A DNA stretch of 64,000 nt from Phytohabitans aurantiacus (GTDB taxonomy: Bacteria; Actinomycetota; Actinomycetes; Mycobacteriales; Micromonosporaceae): NCBI RefSeq assembly GCF_027923225.1, contig NZ_BSDI01000017.1, positions 155,904 to 219,903 of the forward strand, read 5' to 3'. A program made the position numbers and the translations under genes. The notes beneath the pieces were generated by a model. That model had not been told where the DNA came from and did no database searches. It saw nothing but the letters and a program-made list of their open reading frames with translations. Positions 8,502 through 17,132 of this stretch are shown here, piece after piece (position 1 is the first letter of the stretch; the number at the start of each line of letters is the position of its first letter).

Positions 8502-9167
8502 ATGATCTCTGTACTCGTGGCGGACGCCCAGCCGCTGCAGCGCTTCGGCTTTCGCATGCTGCTGGAGAACACCCCCGACACCGAGATCGTCGGCGAGGCT
8601 GAGAACGGCGCCGAGGCCGTTCGTCGGATCACCGAGCTGCGTCCCGACGTGGTGCTGATGGACATCCGCATGCCGGGCGTCGACGGGATCGAGGTCACCC
8701 GGCGCATCGTCGCTGCCGGTGGGCGTTCGCGGGTCCTGGTGCTGACGACGTTCGACGTGGACCGGTACGCGTTTGCCGCGCTGCGGGCCGGGGCGAGCGG
8801 TTTCCTGCTCAAGGACATCCGCCCGGAGGAGCTGCTCGCCGGCATCCGGGCCGTCGCCGCCGGGGATGCGGTGATCGCGCCGGCGCTGACTCGGCGGCTG
8901 CTCGACGCGTTCGCCGACCGGCTCGACGATGACCTCTGCGGGCCCGTGCGGGAGGATCCCCGGCTGGACTTCCTGACCGACCGCGAGCGCGAGGTCCTCA
9001 TCGCCATCGGCCACGGCCTCACCAACGGTGAGATCGCGCAACGGTTCACGCTGTCGGAGTCGACGGTGAAGACCCACGTCGGGCGGGTCCTCGCCAAGAT
9101 CGGCGCGCGGGATCGGATCCAGGCCGTCATCCTCGCTTACAACCTGAGACTCACCCGGCCGGTTTAG
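8502..9167 (+). CDS. NarL/FixJ-type response regulator, kinase partner lost
   Basis: A 221-residue regulator. The receiver domain (residues about 1-120) has phosphoacceptor D54 in VVLMDIRMPGVDG, Thr/Ser in VLTTFD and Lys in FLLKDIRPEE. The LuxR-type HTH (about 155-215) contains LTDREREVLIAIGHGLTNGE and STVKTHVGRVLAKI. The start at ATG 8502 is preceded by GAAAGGCAG. An upstream in-frame ATG at 8418 would fuse the kinase remnant to it. Because the adjacent kinase is only a remnant, this protein is an orphan unless another kinase phosphorylates it. Confidence 0.85.
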   Translation: MISVLVADAQPLQRFGFRMLLENTPDTEIVGEAENGAEAVRRITELRPDVVLMDIRMPGVDGIEVTRRIVAAGGRSRVLVLTTFDVDRYAFAALRAGASGFLLKDIRPEELLAGIRAVAAGDAVIAPALTRRLLDAFADRLDDDLCGPVREDPRLDFLTDREREVLIAIGHGLTNGEIAQRFTLSESTVKTHVGRVLAKIGARDRIQAVILAYNLRLTRPV

Positions 9168-9216
9168 CACTTCATCTCGCGGGTCCGTCGAGGGCGCGAC
9201 CGCCCGTTCAGTGCGG

Positions 9217-9273
9217 ACGTGTGTGAGCTCAGAGCCGTTTTCGGCTCGTCGACCTCGGTGAGCTCACACACGT
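9217..9273. terminator. Nested hairpin between convergent genes (bidirectional terminator)
   Basis: A perfect 14-bp inverted repeat, ACGTGTGTGAGCTC at 9217-9230 and GAGCTCACACACGT at 9260-9273, encloses a second perfect hairpin, GAGCCG-TTTT-CGGCTC, at 9232-9247. It lies between the converging ends of the response regulator and the copper-protein gene, so it probably terminates both transcripts. Confidence 0.75.
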
Positions 9274-9284
9274 TCGACGCGTCC

Positions 9285-10490
9285 TCAGGACTTGCGGGGG
9301 GAGACTGTCATGATGCCAATGCACATCTCGTCGCTGGTGCCGTCGCCCCACACCACGTAGCGGGGCGGCAGCTTCTTCAGCTGCGGCAGCTGTTTGCGCA
9401 GCCCCGCGTCGTGCGTACACGTCACCCGCAGCGTGTCTCCCGGACCGATCTCCACCGGGGACGGCAGCTTCATCAGCCGCTGGTTGTCGAAGTCGAACTG
9501 CGGCACGTCCAGCACGACCTTGGCGTTCGGCGTGCCCGGGTTGAGTTCGACCTTTATGGCCCGCCCGAGCATGTGCATGTGGCCGAAACCGGCGAACAGC
9601 GTCATCGGCGCCTCCACCTCGTGGTCGCAGGTCTGGGTGTCACCGGGCTTCGGCGCGCCGCCCTGGTTGCATTCCTCCACCTGACGGTCCGCCATCTCGC
9701 CGACCTCCGGCCCGAACCGCTTCGTCACGTCCGCGATCGAGGTCGCCCGGTCACAGAGCGGACCCGACTCGTCGGCGGCGCAGGGCAGGTCGGTCGGCGC
9801 GTCGAGCGACCACGTCTCGAGTTCCCGGGTCTGCGGCGTGCCGTCGGTCAGCCGCAGCCGCACCGCCGAGCGGTCCGACCCGGCCGGCTTGCCGTCCGTC
9901 GCGAGCAGGTTGTAGTGGATCTGGAGGACGAGCAGGCTGCCCGGCTCCAGCTTGTAGCCGGCGTCCTGGGTAAGCAGCGTCTCCGTGGCGCCCGGCGCCC
10001 AGGTGTCCACCCACGCCGCGTCCCCCTCTTCGACCTCGGCGCCGGCCACGCCGGTCCCGCCGAAACACTGCCAGCCGAGACCAGGGGTCTTCGCGTTCTG
10101 CTTGCGCACCGCGGCAGCGCCGCCCGGCGGCACCGCGTACACGATGGCGTGGTGTGCGATGGCGACGTTCTCCGGTGCGAATTGGGTGCCGGTCAGGAAC
10201 GCCGTCTTGGTCAGGCCCGGATCGATCATCTGGCATCGGTACTCGTCCGTGCCGCCCTCCGGCGGCGTGGGCGTGTAGGCCTCGGCCATCTTCACGTCCA
10301 GGAACCGCTCGCCGGCGCGCAGCGGCTGCGGTGGAGCCGACGACCCGCCCGAGTGCGCGCTGTGTGGGCCGGCCGCTGGGGGCGCCGCACTGTCGGCGTC
10401 CGACCCGCAGGCGGCGACAGCGGCGAACGCCGCCACCAGCGTCATGGCGCCCGCCGCGAACTTCCACCGTGGACAGTCAGGTTTCCTCAT
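9285..10490 (-). CDS. Lipoprotein with copper type II, ascorbate-dependent monooxygenase-like domain
   Basis: A 401-residue exported lipoprotein. A basic start and hydrophobic stretch lead to a lipobox, AAVAACGSD, with Cys about residue 28. The mature part resembles PHM/DBH-type copper monooxygenases: AIAHHAIVYAV gives two His for one copper site, LQIHYNLL and GFGHMHMLGRAIKVEL supply further copper ligands (HYN and HMHMLG), and many Cys (CQMI, CFGG, CDHE, CTHD, EMC) fit disulphides. Family members hydroxylate C-H bonds next to nitrogen or carbon. Bacterial lipoprotein homologues are common but mostly uncharacterised. It is a single gene with its own hairpin terminator. Confidence 0.75.
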   Translation of the reverse strand: MRKPDCPRWKFAAGAMTLVAAFAAVAACGSDADSAAPPAAGPHSAHSGGSSAPPQPLRAGERFLDVKMAEAYTPTPPEGGTDEYRCQMIDPGLTKTAFLTGTQFAPENVAIAHHAIVYAVPPGGAAAVRKQNAKTPGLGWQCFGGTGVAGAEVEEGDAAWVDTWAPGATETLLTQDAGYKLEPGSLLVLQIHYNLLATDGKPAGSDRSAVRLRLTDGTPQTRELETWSLDAPTDLPCAADESGPLCDRATSIADVTKRFGPEVGEMADRQVEECNQGGAPKPGDTQTCDHEVEAPMTLFAGFGHMHMLGRAIKVELNPGTPNAKVVLDVPQFDFDNQRLMKLPSPVEIGPGDTLRVTCTHDAGLRKQLPQLKKLPPRYVVWGDGTSDEMCIGIMTVSPRKS

Positions 10491-10604
10491 AACTCGAACG
10501 CTAGGCCCGATTCCGTCTTGTCTCGTCGTACCGCGGTCGTCATCGTCGGGACGGAGGCGGTACCGCGGTACTACAGAAGCCGCCGGCGGCGTACACGACG
10601 AGGT

Positions 10605-11255
10605 TCATGGTTCCTTCCGTTGGAGGTATGTCAGGACGGCGCGGACCCGGCGGTGGTCGTCGGTGCTGTCGGCGGGCAGGTCGAGCTTGGTGAAAATGGC
10701 GTTGATGTGTTTGCCGACGACCTTCTCGCTGATGGTCAGCGCCGTGGTGATGGCGGCGTTGGAGCGGCCTTCGGCCATCAGGGCGAGGACTTCGCGTTCG
10801 CGGGGGGTGAGCCGGGTCAGCGGGTCGTGGCGACGGGTGAGCAGTTGCCGGACCACTTCGGGGTCGATGACGCAGCCGCCGGCGGCGACCCGCTGGATGC
10901 CGTCGACGAACTCGGCGACGTCGAGGATGCGGTCCTTGAGCAGATAGCCGACCCCGCCGGTCTCGGTCGATTCGAGGAGTTTGGCGGCGTACGCGGTGGC
11001 GACGTACTGGCTGAGGACGAGCACCGGTAGGCCCGGGTGTCGCACGCGGAGGGCGACGGCGGCGTGTAGTCCTTCGTCGGTGTAGGAGGGCGGCATGCGG
11101 ACGTCGGTGACTACCACGTCGGGGCGTTGGGCGTCGACGGCGTCGGCGAGTGCGGCGGCGTCACCGACGGCGACCACGTGGTGGTGGAACCGGGCGAGGA
11201 GCGCGACGAGGCCCTCGCGAAGGAGAACCGCGTCGTCCGCGAGGACTACGCGCAT
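10605..11255 (-). CDS. NarL-type response regulator (pair with 11246-12490)
   Basis: A 216-residue regulator. The receiver domain has the phosphoacceptor Asp in VVVTDVRMPPSYTDEG and Lys in GYLLKDRI. The LuxR HTH has LTPREREVLALMAEGRSNAA and KVVGKHINAIFTKL. Its start overlaps the kinase gene end by 10 bp, so they form an operon. The receiver is closely similar to the regulator at 59744-60379, so the two systems are paralogous. The likely target is the ABC exporter that is divergent from the kinase. Confidence 0.85.
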   Translation of the reverse strand: MRVVLADDAVLLREGLVALLARFHHHVVAVGDAAALADAVDAQRPDVVVTDVRMPPSYTDEGLHAAVALRVRHPGLPVLVLSQYVATAYAAKLLESTETGGVGYLLKDRILDVAEFVDGIQRVAAGGCVIDPEVVRQLLTRRHDPLTRLTPREREVLALMAEGRSNAAITTALTISEKVVGKHINAIFTKLDLPADSTDDHRRVRAVLTYLQRKEP

Positions 11256-12490
11256 GGCAGTTCGACTCGCAGGACTGTCGGTCCGCCGGGCGGGCTCGAC
11301 AGGGTGAGCGTGCCGCCGTGCGCGTCGACTCGGTCGGCGAGACCCGCCAGCCCGGTGCCTGCGCCCGGATCCGCGCCGCCGACCCCGTCATCGCGTACCT
11401 CGACGCCGAGGTGCGCGCCGGTGAGCCCGCCGGTGATGAAGATCTGGGTCGCGCTGGCGTGTTTGGCGGCGTTCGACAGCGCCTCGGCGACGACGAAGTA
11501 CGCTGCGGACTCCACTGTGGACGGTAGGCGGTGGGGCAGGTCGAGCGCGACGGTCACCGGCACGGACGCGCGGTCGACGAGTTCGGCGACCGCGGCGGGC
11601 AGGCCGAGGTCGGTGAGGACGTGCGGGTGGATGCCGCGGATCAGCTCGCGCAGCTCGGCCAGGGCGGCCTTCGCCTCCTCGGCCGCCTGGTTGATGAGCG
11701 CCCGGGCGGCTTCGGGCCGGTCGTCGAACTCCAGTTGGGCGCCGACCAGCGTCATGCCCAGCGCGAGCAGGCGTTGTTGGGCGCCGTCGTGCAGGTCGCG
11801 TTCGATGCGGCGGCGCTCGACCTCGAACGCGTCGACCAGGCGGGCGCGTGACCGGGTGAGCAGGCGGAGCGTCTCGCCGGGCCCGGGTGCCAACAGCAGG
11901 CGGGCCACCTTGGCGTGGGCGATCGCGGCGAGCGGCACCGCGTAGATCGCGAAGAACGCGACGACCAGCAGGGCGAGGCCGGCGAGTACGGCGACGAGCA
12001 CGCCGACGACGACATCGAGCCCGTCGGAGGAGACGCCGGTGGCCGGATCGGTCGCGGTGCGGCTCACGGTCAGGTTGACCGACCCAAGCGCCAGGATCGG
12101 GGCGGCCAGGAGGACGAGCGCCGCCACGTCGAGCGCCAGCAGCACCGTGGCGTGCAGCCCCAGATAGGCCAGTTCCCGCCAGGTCACCGCCTCCCTGTAC
12201 CGGAAACGCAGCCACGCGATCGGCCCGGGCCGGTCGGGACGGCGGTGTGGGTCGGGCGGCGGTGGGCCGCCGAGCAGCGTCACCCGCCGCCGTTCCAGCG
12301 CCGCGAGGGGACGTGTCAGCGCCGGTGCCGCGACGACGGCGCCGAGCACGAGCGCCACTGGAATCCAAACCAGACTCAGGGCGCCAATCACGGCGCCGGA
12401 GAGCACGTAGGCAAGTGTCCGCAGCGGCCACAGCGAGGCGAAGAAGCGCAGCGGCTTGCTCCGCAACGCCTGCCATGCCGTGTCCGCCAT
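11246..12490 (-). CDS. DesK/NarX-type sensor histidine kinase
   Basis: The most plausible start is ATG 12490 (MADTAWQAL), giving 414 residues. The N-terminal half has about four membrane helices with a DUF-type sensor layout. HisKA_3 follows, with ERRRIERDLHDGAQQRLLAL carrying the phospho-His, and then a HATPase_c domain with AEALSNAAKHA (N box), VRDDGVGGAD (G1) and GTGLAGLADRV (G2). It phosphorylates the downstream regulator. It is divergent from an ABC transporter operon 101 bp away, an arrangement typical of cell-envelope stress or antimicrobial-peptide response systems. The signal is unknown. Confidence 0.85.
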   Translation of the reverse strand: MADTAWQALRSKPLRFFASLWPLRTLAYVLSGAVIGALSLVWIPVALVLGAVVAAPALTRPLAALERRRVTLLGGPPPPDPHRRPDRPGPIAWLRFRYREAVTWRELAYLGLHATVLLALDVAALVLLAAPILALGSVNLTVSRTATDPATGVSSDGLDVVVGVLVAVLAGLALLVVAFFAIYAVPLAAIAHAKVARLLLAPGPGETLRLLTRSRARLVDAFEVERRRIERDLHDGAQQRLLALGMTLVGAQLEFDDRPEAARALINQAAEEAKAALAELRELIRGIHPHVLTDLGLPAAVAELVDRASVPVTVALDLPHRLPSTVESAAYFVVAEALSNAAKHASATQIFITGGLTGAHLGVEVRDDGVGGADPGAGTGLAGLADRVDAHGGTLTLSSPPGGPTVLRVELPCA

Positions 12491-12591
12491 GACCACTACC
12501 GTAGACGTGCTGGTGGGTTCGGGCATGGGTGCTGGCCCTCCCCCCGAGATGGGGGTGCGCGCTCCTGTGCCCGCCCGGCTCGACGGCTTGT

Positions 12592-13518
12592 ATGGAGCCC
12601 GTGACGACAACTTCCATCGAGTGCCAAGGGCTGCGCAAACGCTACGGGCGCACGGTCGCCGTCGACGGGCTTTCGTTCACCGTGGAGCCGGGCCGGGTGA
12701 CCGGGTTCGTCGGACCCAACGGGGCGGGCAAGTCCACGACGATGCGCGTGATCCTCGGGTTGGACGCGCCGGACGCCGGGACCGCCCTGGTCTGCGGCCA
12801 GCCGTACCGCAGCCTGCGCGCCCCGTTGCGCCGGGTCGGCGCGCTGCTGGACGCCGGTGCCATCCACCCCGGGCGTCGGGCGCGCGACCATCTGCTGTGG
12901 ATGGCACAGTCGAACGGGCTGCCACCCAAACGGGTGGACGAGGTGCTCGAGGGCGTCGGGTTGGCGTCGGTAGCCCGGCGCCGGGCCGGTGGCTTCTCCC
13001 TCGGTATGAAGCAGCGACTCGGCATCGCGGCGGCGCTGCTCGGTGACGCGCCGGTGCTGCTGTTCGACGAACCGGTCAACGGTCTCGACCCCGAGGGCAT
13101 CCACTGGATCCGCGGGCTGCTGCGCGGGCTCGCCGGACAGGGGCGGGCGGTGTTCGTCTCCAGCCACCTGATGAGCGAACTGGAGGACACCGCCGACCAC
13201 CTCATCGTCGTGGCCCGGGGCCGGCTCGTCGCCGACATCAGCGTCGCCGACCTCCTCGCCCGGGCGTCCGGCGACCAGGTCTTGTTGCGCACCGCGCGGC
13301 CGGCCGAGGCGATCGCCACCCTCACCGCCGGCGGCGCCACGGCCGCGCTGACCGGTCCCGAGACGGTCACCGTCACCGGCCTGCCCGGTGAGCGGATCAC
13401 CGCCCTGCTCGCCGGCCTGCCCATTTCCGAGCTGACCGCGTACCGCGCATCGCTCGAACAGGCATACCTGGAACTCACCCGCGACGGGGCCGAGTACACC
13501 GCCGCGAGGGTCGCATGA
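12592..13518 (+). CDS. ABC transporter ATP-binding protein (drug/lantibiotic exporter type)
   Basis: A 308-residue ABC ATPase. Walker A is GPNGAGKST (about residues 40-48), the signature is FSLGMKQRLGIAAAL, and Walker B is PVLLFDEPVNGLDP, followed by the H-loop VFVSSHLMSEL. The C-terminal 80 residues form the accessory domain seen in CcmA/NatA-type exporters. The ATG at 12592 or GTG at 12600 could start it. It overlaps the next permease gene by 4 bp. It energises export by the two following membrane proteins and probably answers to the divergent kinase/regulator pair. Confidence 0.9.
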   Translation: MEPVTTTSIECQGLRKRYGRTVAVDGLSFTVEPGRVTGFVGPNGAGKSTTMRVILGLDAPDAGTALVCGQPYRSLRAPLRRVGALLDAGAIHPGRRARDHLLWMAQSNGLPPKRVDEVLEGVGLASVARRRAGGFSLGMKQRLGIAAALLGDAPVLLFDEPVNGLDPEGIHWIRGLLRGLAGQGRAVFVSSHLMSELEDTADHLIVVARGRLVADISVADLLARASGDQVLLRTARPAEAIATLTAGGATAALTGPETVTVTGLPGERITALLAGLPISELTAYRASLEQAYLELTRDGAEYTAARVA

Positions 13519-14873
13519 CAGCGGTCCTGCGGTCCGAGTGGACGAAGTTCCGCACCGTGCGCTCGACCGTGTGGTGTCTGCTGGCCGCGGTGGGCATGAT
13601 CGTGGTACTCGCGGTGCTGCAGTCGTCGGGAAGCACCGGCCCGCCGCGGACCGACGCCGGGCCCGCCGACCGGTTCCAGTTCGTGTATCAGCCGACGGCC
13701 GGCAACGTCACGATCGTCGCCCACGTGCGCGCCCAGGACGCGAGCCACCCGTGGGCCAAAGCCGGCGTCATCATCAAGGAGGGTACGGCGTACGCGGCGG
13801 TCATGGTCACCCCCGACCACGGCGTGCGGATGCGCACCGGCACCACCACGGACCTCGCCGGCAGCCGTACACCCGCGCCGCGCTGGCTCAAACTCGCTCG
13901 CGCCGGCAACACCATCACCGGCTACGAGTCCGCAGACGGCGCCTCCTGGCGGACGGTCGGTGCCGTCACGCTCGACGGCCTCCCGCAGGTGGCCGAGGTC
14001 GGCCTGTTCGTCACCTCGCCTGACGAGGAACGGGTCTCGGGCACCCCCACCGCCAAGCGGCAGCAGGCGATCCACACCGTCGGACGGGCCACGTTCGACG
14101 CGGTGACCATCACCCCGAAACCGGCCGCCGAGTGGAGCAGCCAGGACGTGGCCCCGCCGGCCGAACCGCCCGTGCCCGGACGAACGCGGGCTCCCGAGCC
14201 ACCGGCCGGCAGCACGTCCCGAGCCGGTGACATGTTCACCGTGACCGGCTCCGGCGAACTCGGCCGACCCCAGCCCGTCGAAGACTCCACCCGCGTCGAC
14301 GCCGTCCTCGGCGCGGTCATCCTGAGTGTGATCCTCTTCGTGACGGCGGGCACGCTGTACATGACGGCCGAGTATCGGCGGAACCTGACCTGGACGACCT
14401 TCGCCGCGATCCCACAGCGGGGCCGGGTCCTCGCGGCCAAGGCGCTCATCCTCGGCGGCGTCACGTTCCTGGCCGGCCTGGTCGCCACCGGGGCCGCGTT
14501 CTGGCTCTCCCAGCCGATCCTGCGTGACCACGGCTACCGCGCGCCGGCCTTCCCGGACCCGTCCACCACGACGGTCGTGCGTGCCATCGTCGGCGGCGCG
14601 GCGTTCCTCGCCCTCATCGCACTGTTCAGCCTCGGTGTCGGCGTGATTTTGCGACGTACCGCCAGTGTCATCACCAGCGTCGTCGCCCTGGTGTTCGTCC
14701 CGCAGGTCGTCGCGCCGTTCCTGCCACCGACCGCCGGATCCCGACTGCTGGGCGTCACGCCGATCGCGGGCATGTCGATCGGGTACCCGTGGAGCGGCGT
14801 GGCCGTGCTCGCCGGCTATGCCGCGGCCGCCCTGAGTGTCGGGTACTGGCTCCTGCGTAGGCGCGACGCATGA
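13515..14873 (+). CDS. ABC transporter permease with an inserted extracellular concanavalin-like domain
   Basis: A 452-residue permease. The first helix (about residues 18-37) is followed by some 220 residues outside the membrane. Within them, residues about 52-170 resemble the DUF1349/LamG-like jelly-roll domain: NVTIVAHVRAQD, WAKAGVIIKEG, APRWLKLARAGNTITGY and ADGASWRTVG. A Pro-rich linker (AEPPVPGRTRAPEPPAG) leads to about five more helices in the ABC-2 permease layout. This is much larger than its neighbour (241 residues). The insert could bind a glycan or the exported substrate; that is inference. It is coupled to both flanking genes by 4-bp overlaps. Confidence 0.8.
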   Translation: MTAVLRSEWTKFRTVRSTVWCLLAAVGMIVVLAVLQSSGSTGPPRTDAGPADRFQFVYQPTAGNVTIVAHVRAQDASHPWAKAGVIIKEGTAYAAVMVTPDHGVRMRTGTTTDLAGSRTPAPRWLKLARAGNTITGYESADGASWRTVGAVTLDGLPQVAEVGLFVTSPDEERVSGTPTAKRQQAIHTVGRATFDAVTITPKPAAEWSSQDVAPPAEPPVPGRTRAPEPPAGSTSRAGDMFTVTGSGELGRPQPVEDSTRVDAVLGAVILSVILFVTAGTLYMTAEYRRNLTWTTFAAIPQRGRVLAAKALILGGVTFLAGLVATGAAFWLSQPILRDHGYRAPAFPDPSTTTVVRAIVGGAAFLALIALFSLGVGVILRRTASVITSVVALVFVPQVVAPFLPPTAGSRLLGVTPIAGMSIGYPWSGVAVLAGYAAAALSVGYWLLRRRDA

Positions 14874-15595
14874 TCCTGCGCGCCGAATGGACCAAGCTAC
14901 ACACGGTACGCAGTACCGCATGGCTTGCCCTTGCCACCGTCATCACGACGACGGGACTGGGTGCCGCCGCGTCGGCACTGACGGCCGGTGGCGATCTCGC
15001 GAAGGCCAGCCTCTCCGGCGTCTACTGCGGACAGGTTGTCGTCGTCGTGCTGGCCGTCCTGGCCATGACGAACGAATACGCCAGCGGCCTGGTCTGCACC
15101 ACCCTCGCCTGCGCACCGCGCCGGACAAGGGTGCTCATCGCAAAGGCCGTGGCGGTCACCGCGACCGCTGCTGGCGCCGGCCTGCTCGGCGTGGCCGGAT
15201 CGCTGGTCGCCGCCCGAATCCTCTTGCAGGATAAGGGATTCACCGCGACGGCCGGACCCACCCTGCGCGCGGCCGCCGGGACGGTGCTCTACCTCGGCCT
15301 CATCGCCCTGCTCAGCCTCGGCATCGCCACCGCGCTTCGGCACACCGCGCCGGCCCTGACCACGGTCTTCGGCCTGCTCTACCTGTTTCCACTGTTCGGC
15401 CAGCTCATCAGCGACGAACGCTGGCACGCGCGGATCGAACAGTATGCCCCAATGCCCGCCGGGCTCGCCGTGCAGGCGACCACCAACCTCGGCGACGTTC
15501 CCGTCGGACCGTGGACCGGTCTCGGCACGCTGGCCGCCTACGCCGGCACCGCCCTGCTGTTCGGTGCCGCCCTGTTCATCACCCGCGACGCGTGA
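14870..15595 (+). CDS. ABC-2-type transporter permease
   Basis: A 241-residue integral membrane protein with about six hydrophobic helices. It starts with MILRAEWTKLHTVRSTAWL, matching the RSEWTKFRTVRST start of the preceding permease; this E-W-T-K element is common in ABC-2 permeases of actinobacterial exporters. The ATG overlaps the upstream stop (ATGA). It probably forms a heterodimeric channel with the previous permease. Confidence 0.85.
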   Translation: MILRAEWTKLHTVRSTAWLALATVITTTGLGAAASALTAGGDLAKASLSGVYCGQVVVVVLAVLAMTNEYASGLVCTTLACAPRRTRVLIAKAVAVTATAAGAGLLGVAGSLVAARILLQDKGFTATAGPTLRAAAGTVLYLGLIALLSLGIATALRHTAPALTTVFGLLYLFPLFGQLISDERWHARIEQYAPMPAGLAVQATTNLGDVPVGPWTGLGTLAAYAGTALLFGAALFITRDA

Positions 15596-15609
15596 AAGAG
15601 ACACACCAA

Positions 15610-15720
15610 ATGACCAAACGAACCGTGACGATCATCGTGGTCGCTGCCGTGGCCATCCTCGGACTCCTGATCGTCCTTTGTGGAGTTCTTCCGTTGGGGA
15701 CGACGAAGGCAGGCCCATGA
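15610..15720 (+). CDS. 36-residue single-helix membrane peptide
   Basis: Fifteen bases after the permease stop, ATG 15610 opens a 36-codon frame: a basic start (MTKR), one long hydrophobic helix (VTIIVVAAVAILGLLIVLC) and a short polar tail. AAAGAG sits upstream as a weak ribosome-binding site. It could be a small accessory subunit of the exporter. Equally, it could be the leftover N-terminus of a larger gene, since the next 300 bp hold a dehydrogenase remnant. I know of no family match. Confidence 0.45.
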   Translation: MTKRTVTIIVVAAVAILGLLIVLCGVLPLGTTKAGP

Positions 15721-15849
15721 GGGTCGCGAACCGGTCGGTGCGGTCGGCATTGCCGTCATACAAGGTCGCCGGGGTGGTCAGGCTTCGGGGACCACGTCCA
15801 GTCCGGCCCGGCGGCGGCGTGCCCGCAGTAACCGACCACAGTGGACATT

Positions 15850-16020
15850 TCTGTCATGCGCATGGCCGTGGACACCAACGTTTTCGACGTCATCCGGGCT
15901 TCCTGTCGCTGCTGCGCCGCTCGGCGTCGCCGCGGATCGTGAACATGTCCAGCACCGTCGGCTCGCTGACCCGCCAGACGACACCGCCGCCGTTCGCGAC
16001 GCCCCCATCACCGCGCTCGT
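15850..16020 (+). pseudogene. Short-chain dehydrogenase remnant
   Basis: In one frame MAVDTNVFDVIR and, after a frameshift, FLSLLRRSASPRIVNMSSTV with GSLTRQ correspond to the middle of an SDR oxidoreductase. The VNxFGV helix, LLRxSxxPRIVN strand and catalytic Ser of the MSS motif are recognisable. The NAD-binding N-terminus and the catalytic Tyr-Lys segment are absent. Confidence 0.65.
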
Positions 16021-16172
16021 GCTGATGCCGACAAGCGCCAGGCATGCCGAAGTTAGCGCGTCGTATCAGGCCTTCCACAGTCAAACGGTGAACGTTTACC
16101 ATCCGTCTCTACTGGCTCGGGGCAGTGGCGCTACTCTCTGTGCTACAACTCGCGGGAATAGAGGGGGAAACC

Positions 16173-17132
16173 TTGTTGGGTGGCCCGTATCACCTGACGG
16201 GTGTTGCGGCGGCGGGGTCGGTGGCCCGGGCGGCTGCGGCGATTCGGTTAGCGGTTGAAGGTGTCCCGGCTGTGCTGGCGTTGGATGCCGGCCGTCATGA
16301 GTTCGTGCGCGTGCCGGGCCTGCCGGCGGAAATCGCCAACCAGGTCATGCTTTCCGGCGACGGTCGGCGGCTACTCCTGATCGCGCCCCACGGCACGCCG
16401 CGACACCCGATCCTGCCCAAGCCGACCGGGTTGTGTGTGCACGATCTGGCCACCGGCCGGCAGCGCTGGTATCCAGGCGATGTGGACGGTCGAGACGTCG
16501 CCGTGGCGCTGTCGCCGGATGGAGCTTTGATTGCCAGCCTGTGCACGCCCTGGGATCCCGACGATGACAGCGACGATAGTGGTCTGGCGGCGATCGGGCT
16601 TACCGACACAGTGACTGGACAGCGTCGTCGACTGTGGGCCACCCGCGGTGGCCATTCCGCTCAGAGCACGATCAGCTGGTCACCGACGGGCCGGTACATC
16701 GCCGTCACCTATCTGGTGTACGTGGCCGACCGTGATGATGTGTACTGCCAAACCTCGGTGGTTGATCTGGGCGGCAGCGTGTTGTGGCAGCGCCTGGACG
16801 CCGAAATCCCGCACGCCTCCAACGGCGCCTGGCTCGACGAGCATCGCCTTGTAGCCGGTCTGGACGACATCGTCGATGACGAAATGTATCGGCGGCTTGT
16901 CGCCGTCGACGTTACGACTGGACAGCAGCACCTGCTCGTCGACGGGGCGCGCGTTTTCCCCGAGGCTGTCCACGACAGCCGTTTCATCATCCGGGAGAAC
17001 ACCGGGCGCTCCGACCCGCCGTGGGTGACCACCAACCTCGACTACAGCCGACCGGAACCGCTGCTGATGGTCGACCGCCGCGTCACGATCTGCGGCTTCG
17101 ACATCGCCCGGCGAGCCAACTCGACTCACTGA
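16173..17132 (+). CDS. Beta-propeller (TolB/WD40-like) hypothetical protein
   Basis: Up to 319 residues from a TTG at 16173, which follows a good AGAGGGGG ribosome-binding site. No ATG fits as well. Repeating strand patterns such as QVMLSGDGRRLLLIAP, VAVALSPDGALIASLC and STISWSPTGRYIAVTY carry the SPDG/SPTG turns of beta-propeller blades. No signal peptide is evident, so it is probably cytosolic. The function is unknown. It may be a binding or scaffold protein. The gene stands alone. Confidence 0.65.
   Translation: MLGGPYHLTGVAAAGSVARAAAAIRLAVEGVPAVLALDAGRHEFVRVPGLPAEIANQVMLSGDGRRLLLIAPHGTPRHPILPKPTGLCVHDLATGRQRWYPGDVDGRDVAVALSPDGALIASLCTPWDPDDDSDDSGLAAIGLTDTVTGQRRRLWATRGGHSAQSTISWSPTGRYIAVTYLVYVADRDDVYCQTSVVDLGGSVLWQRLDAEIPHASNGAWLDEHRLVAGLDDIVDDEMYRRLVAVDVTTGQQHLLVDGARVFPEAVHDSRFIIRENTGRSDPPWVTTNLDYSRPEPLLMVDRRVTICGFDIARRANSTH

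Noticed and set aside
12642..14921. 759-codon open frame antisense to the ABC exporter genes
   Set aside because: It runs opposite to three genes with unmistakable ABC motifs and shows only biased composition.
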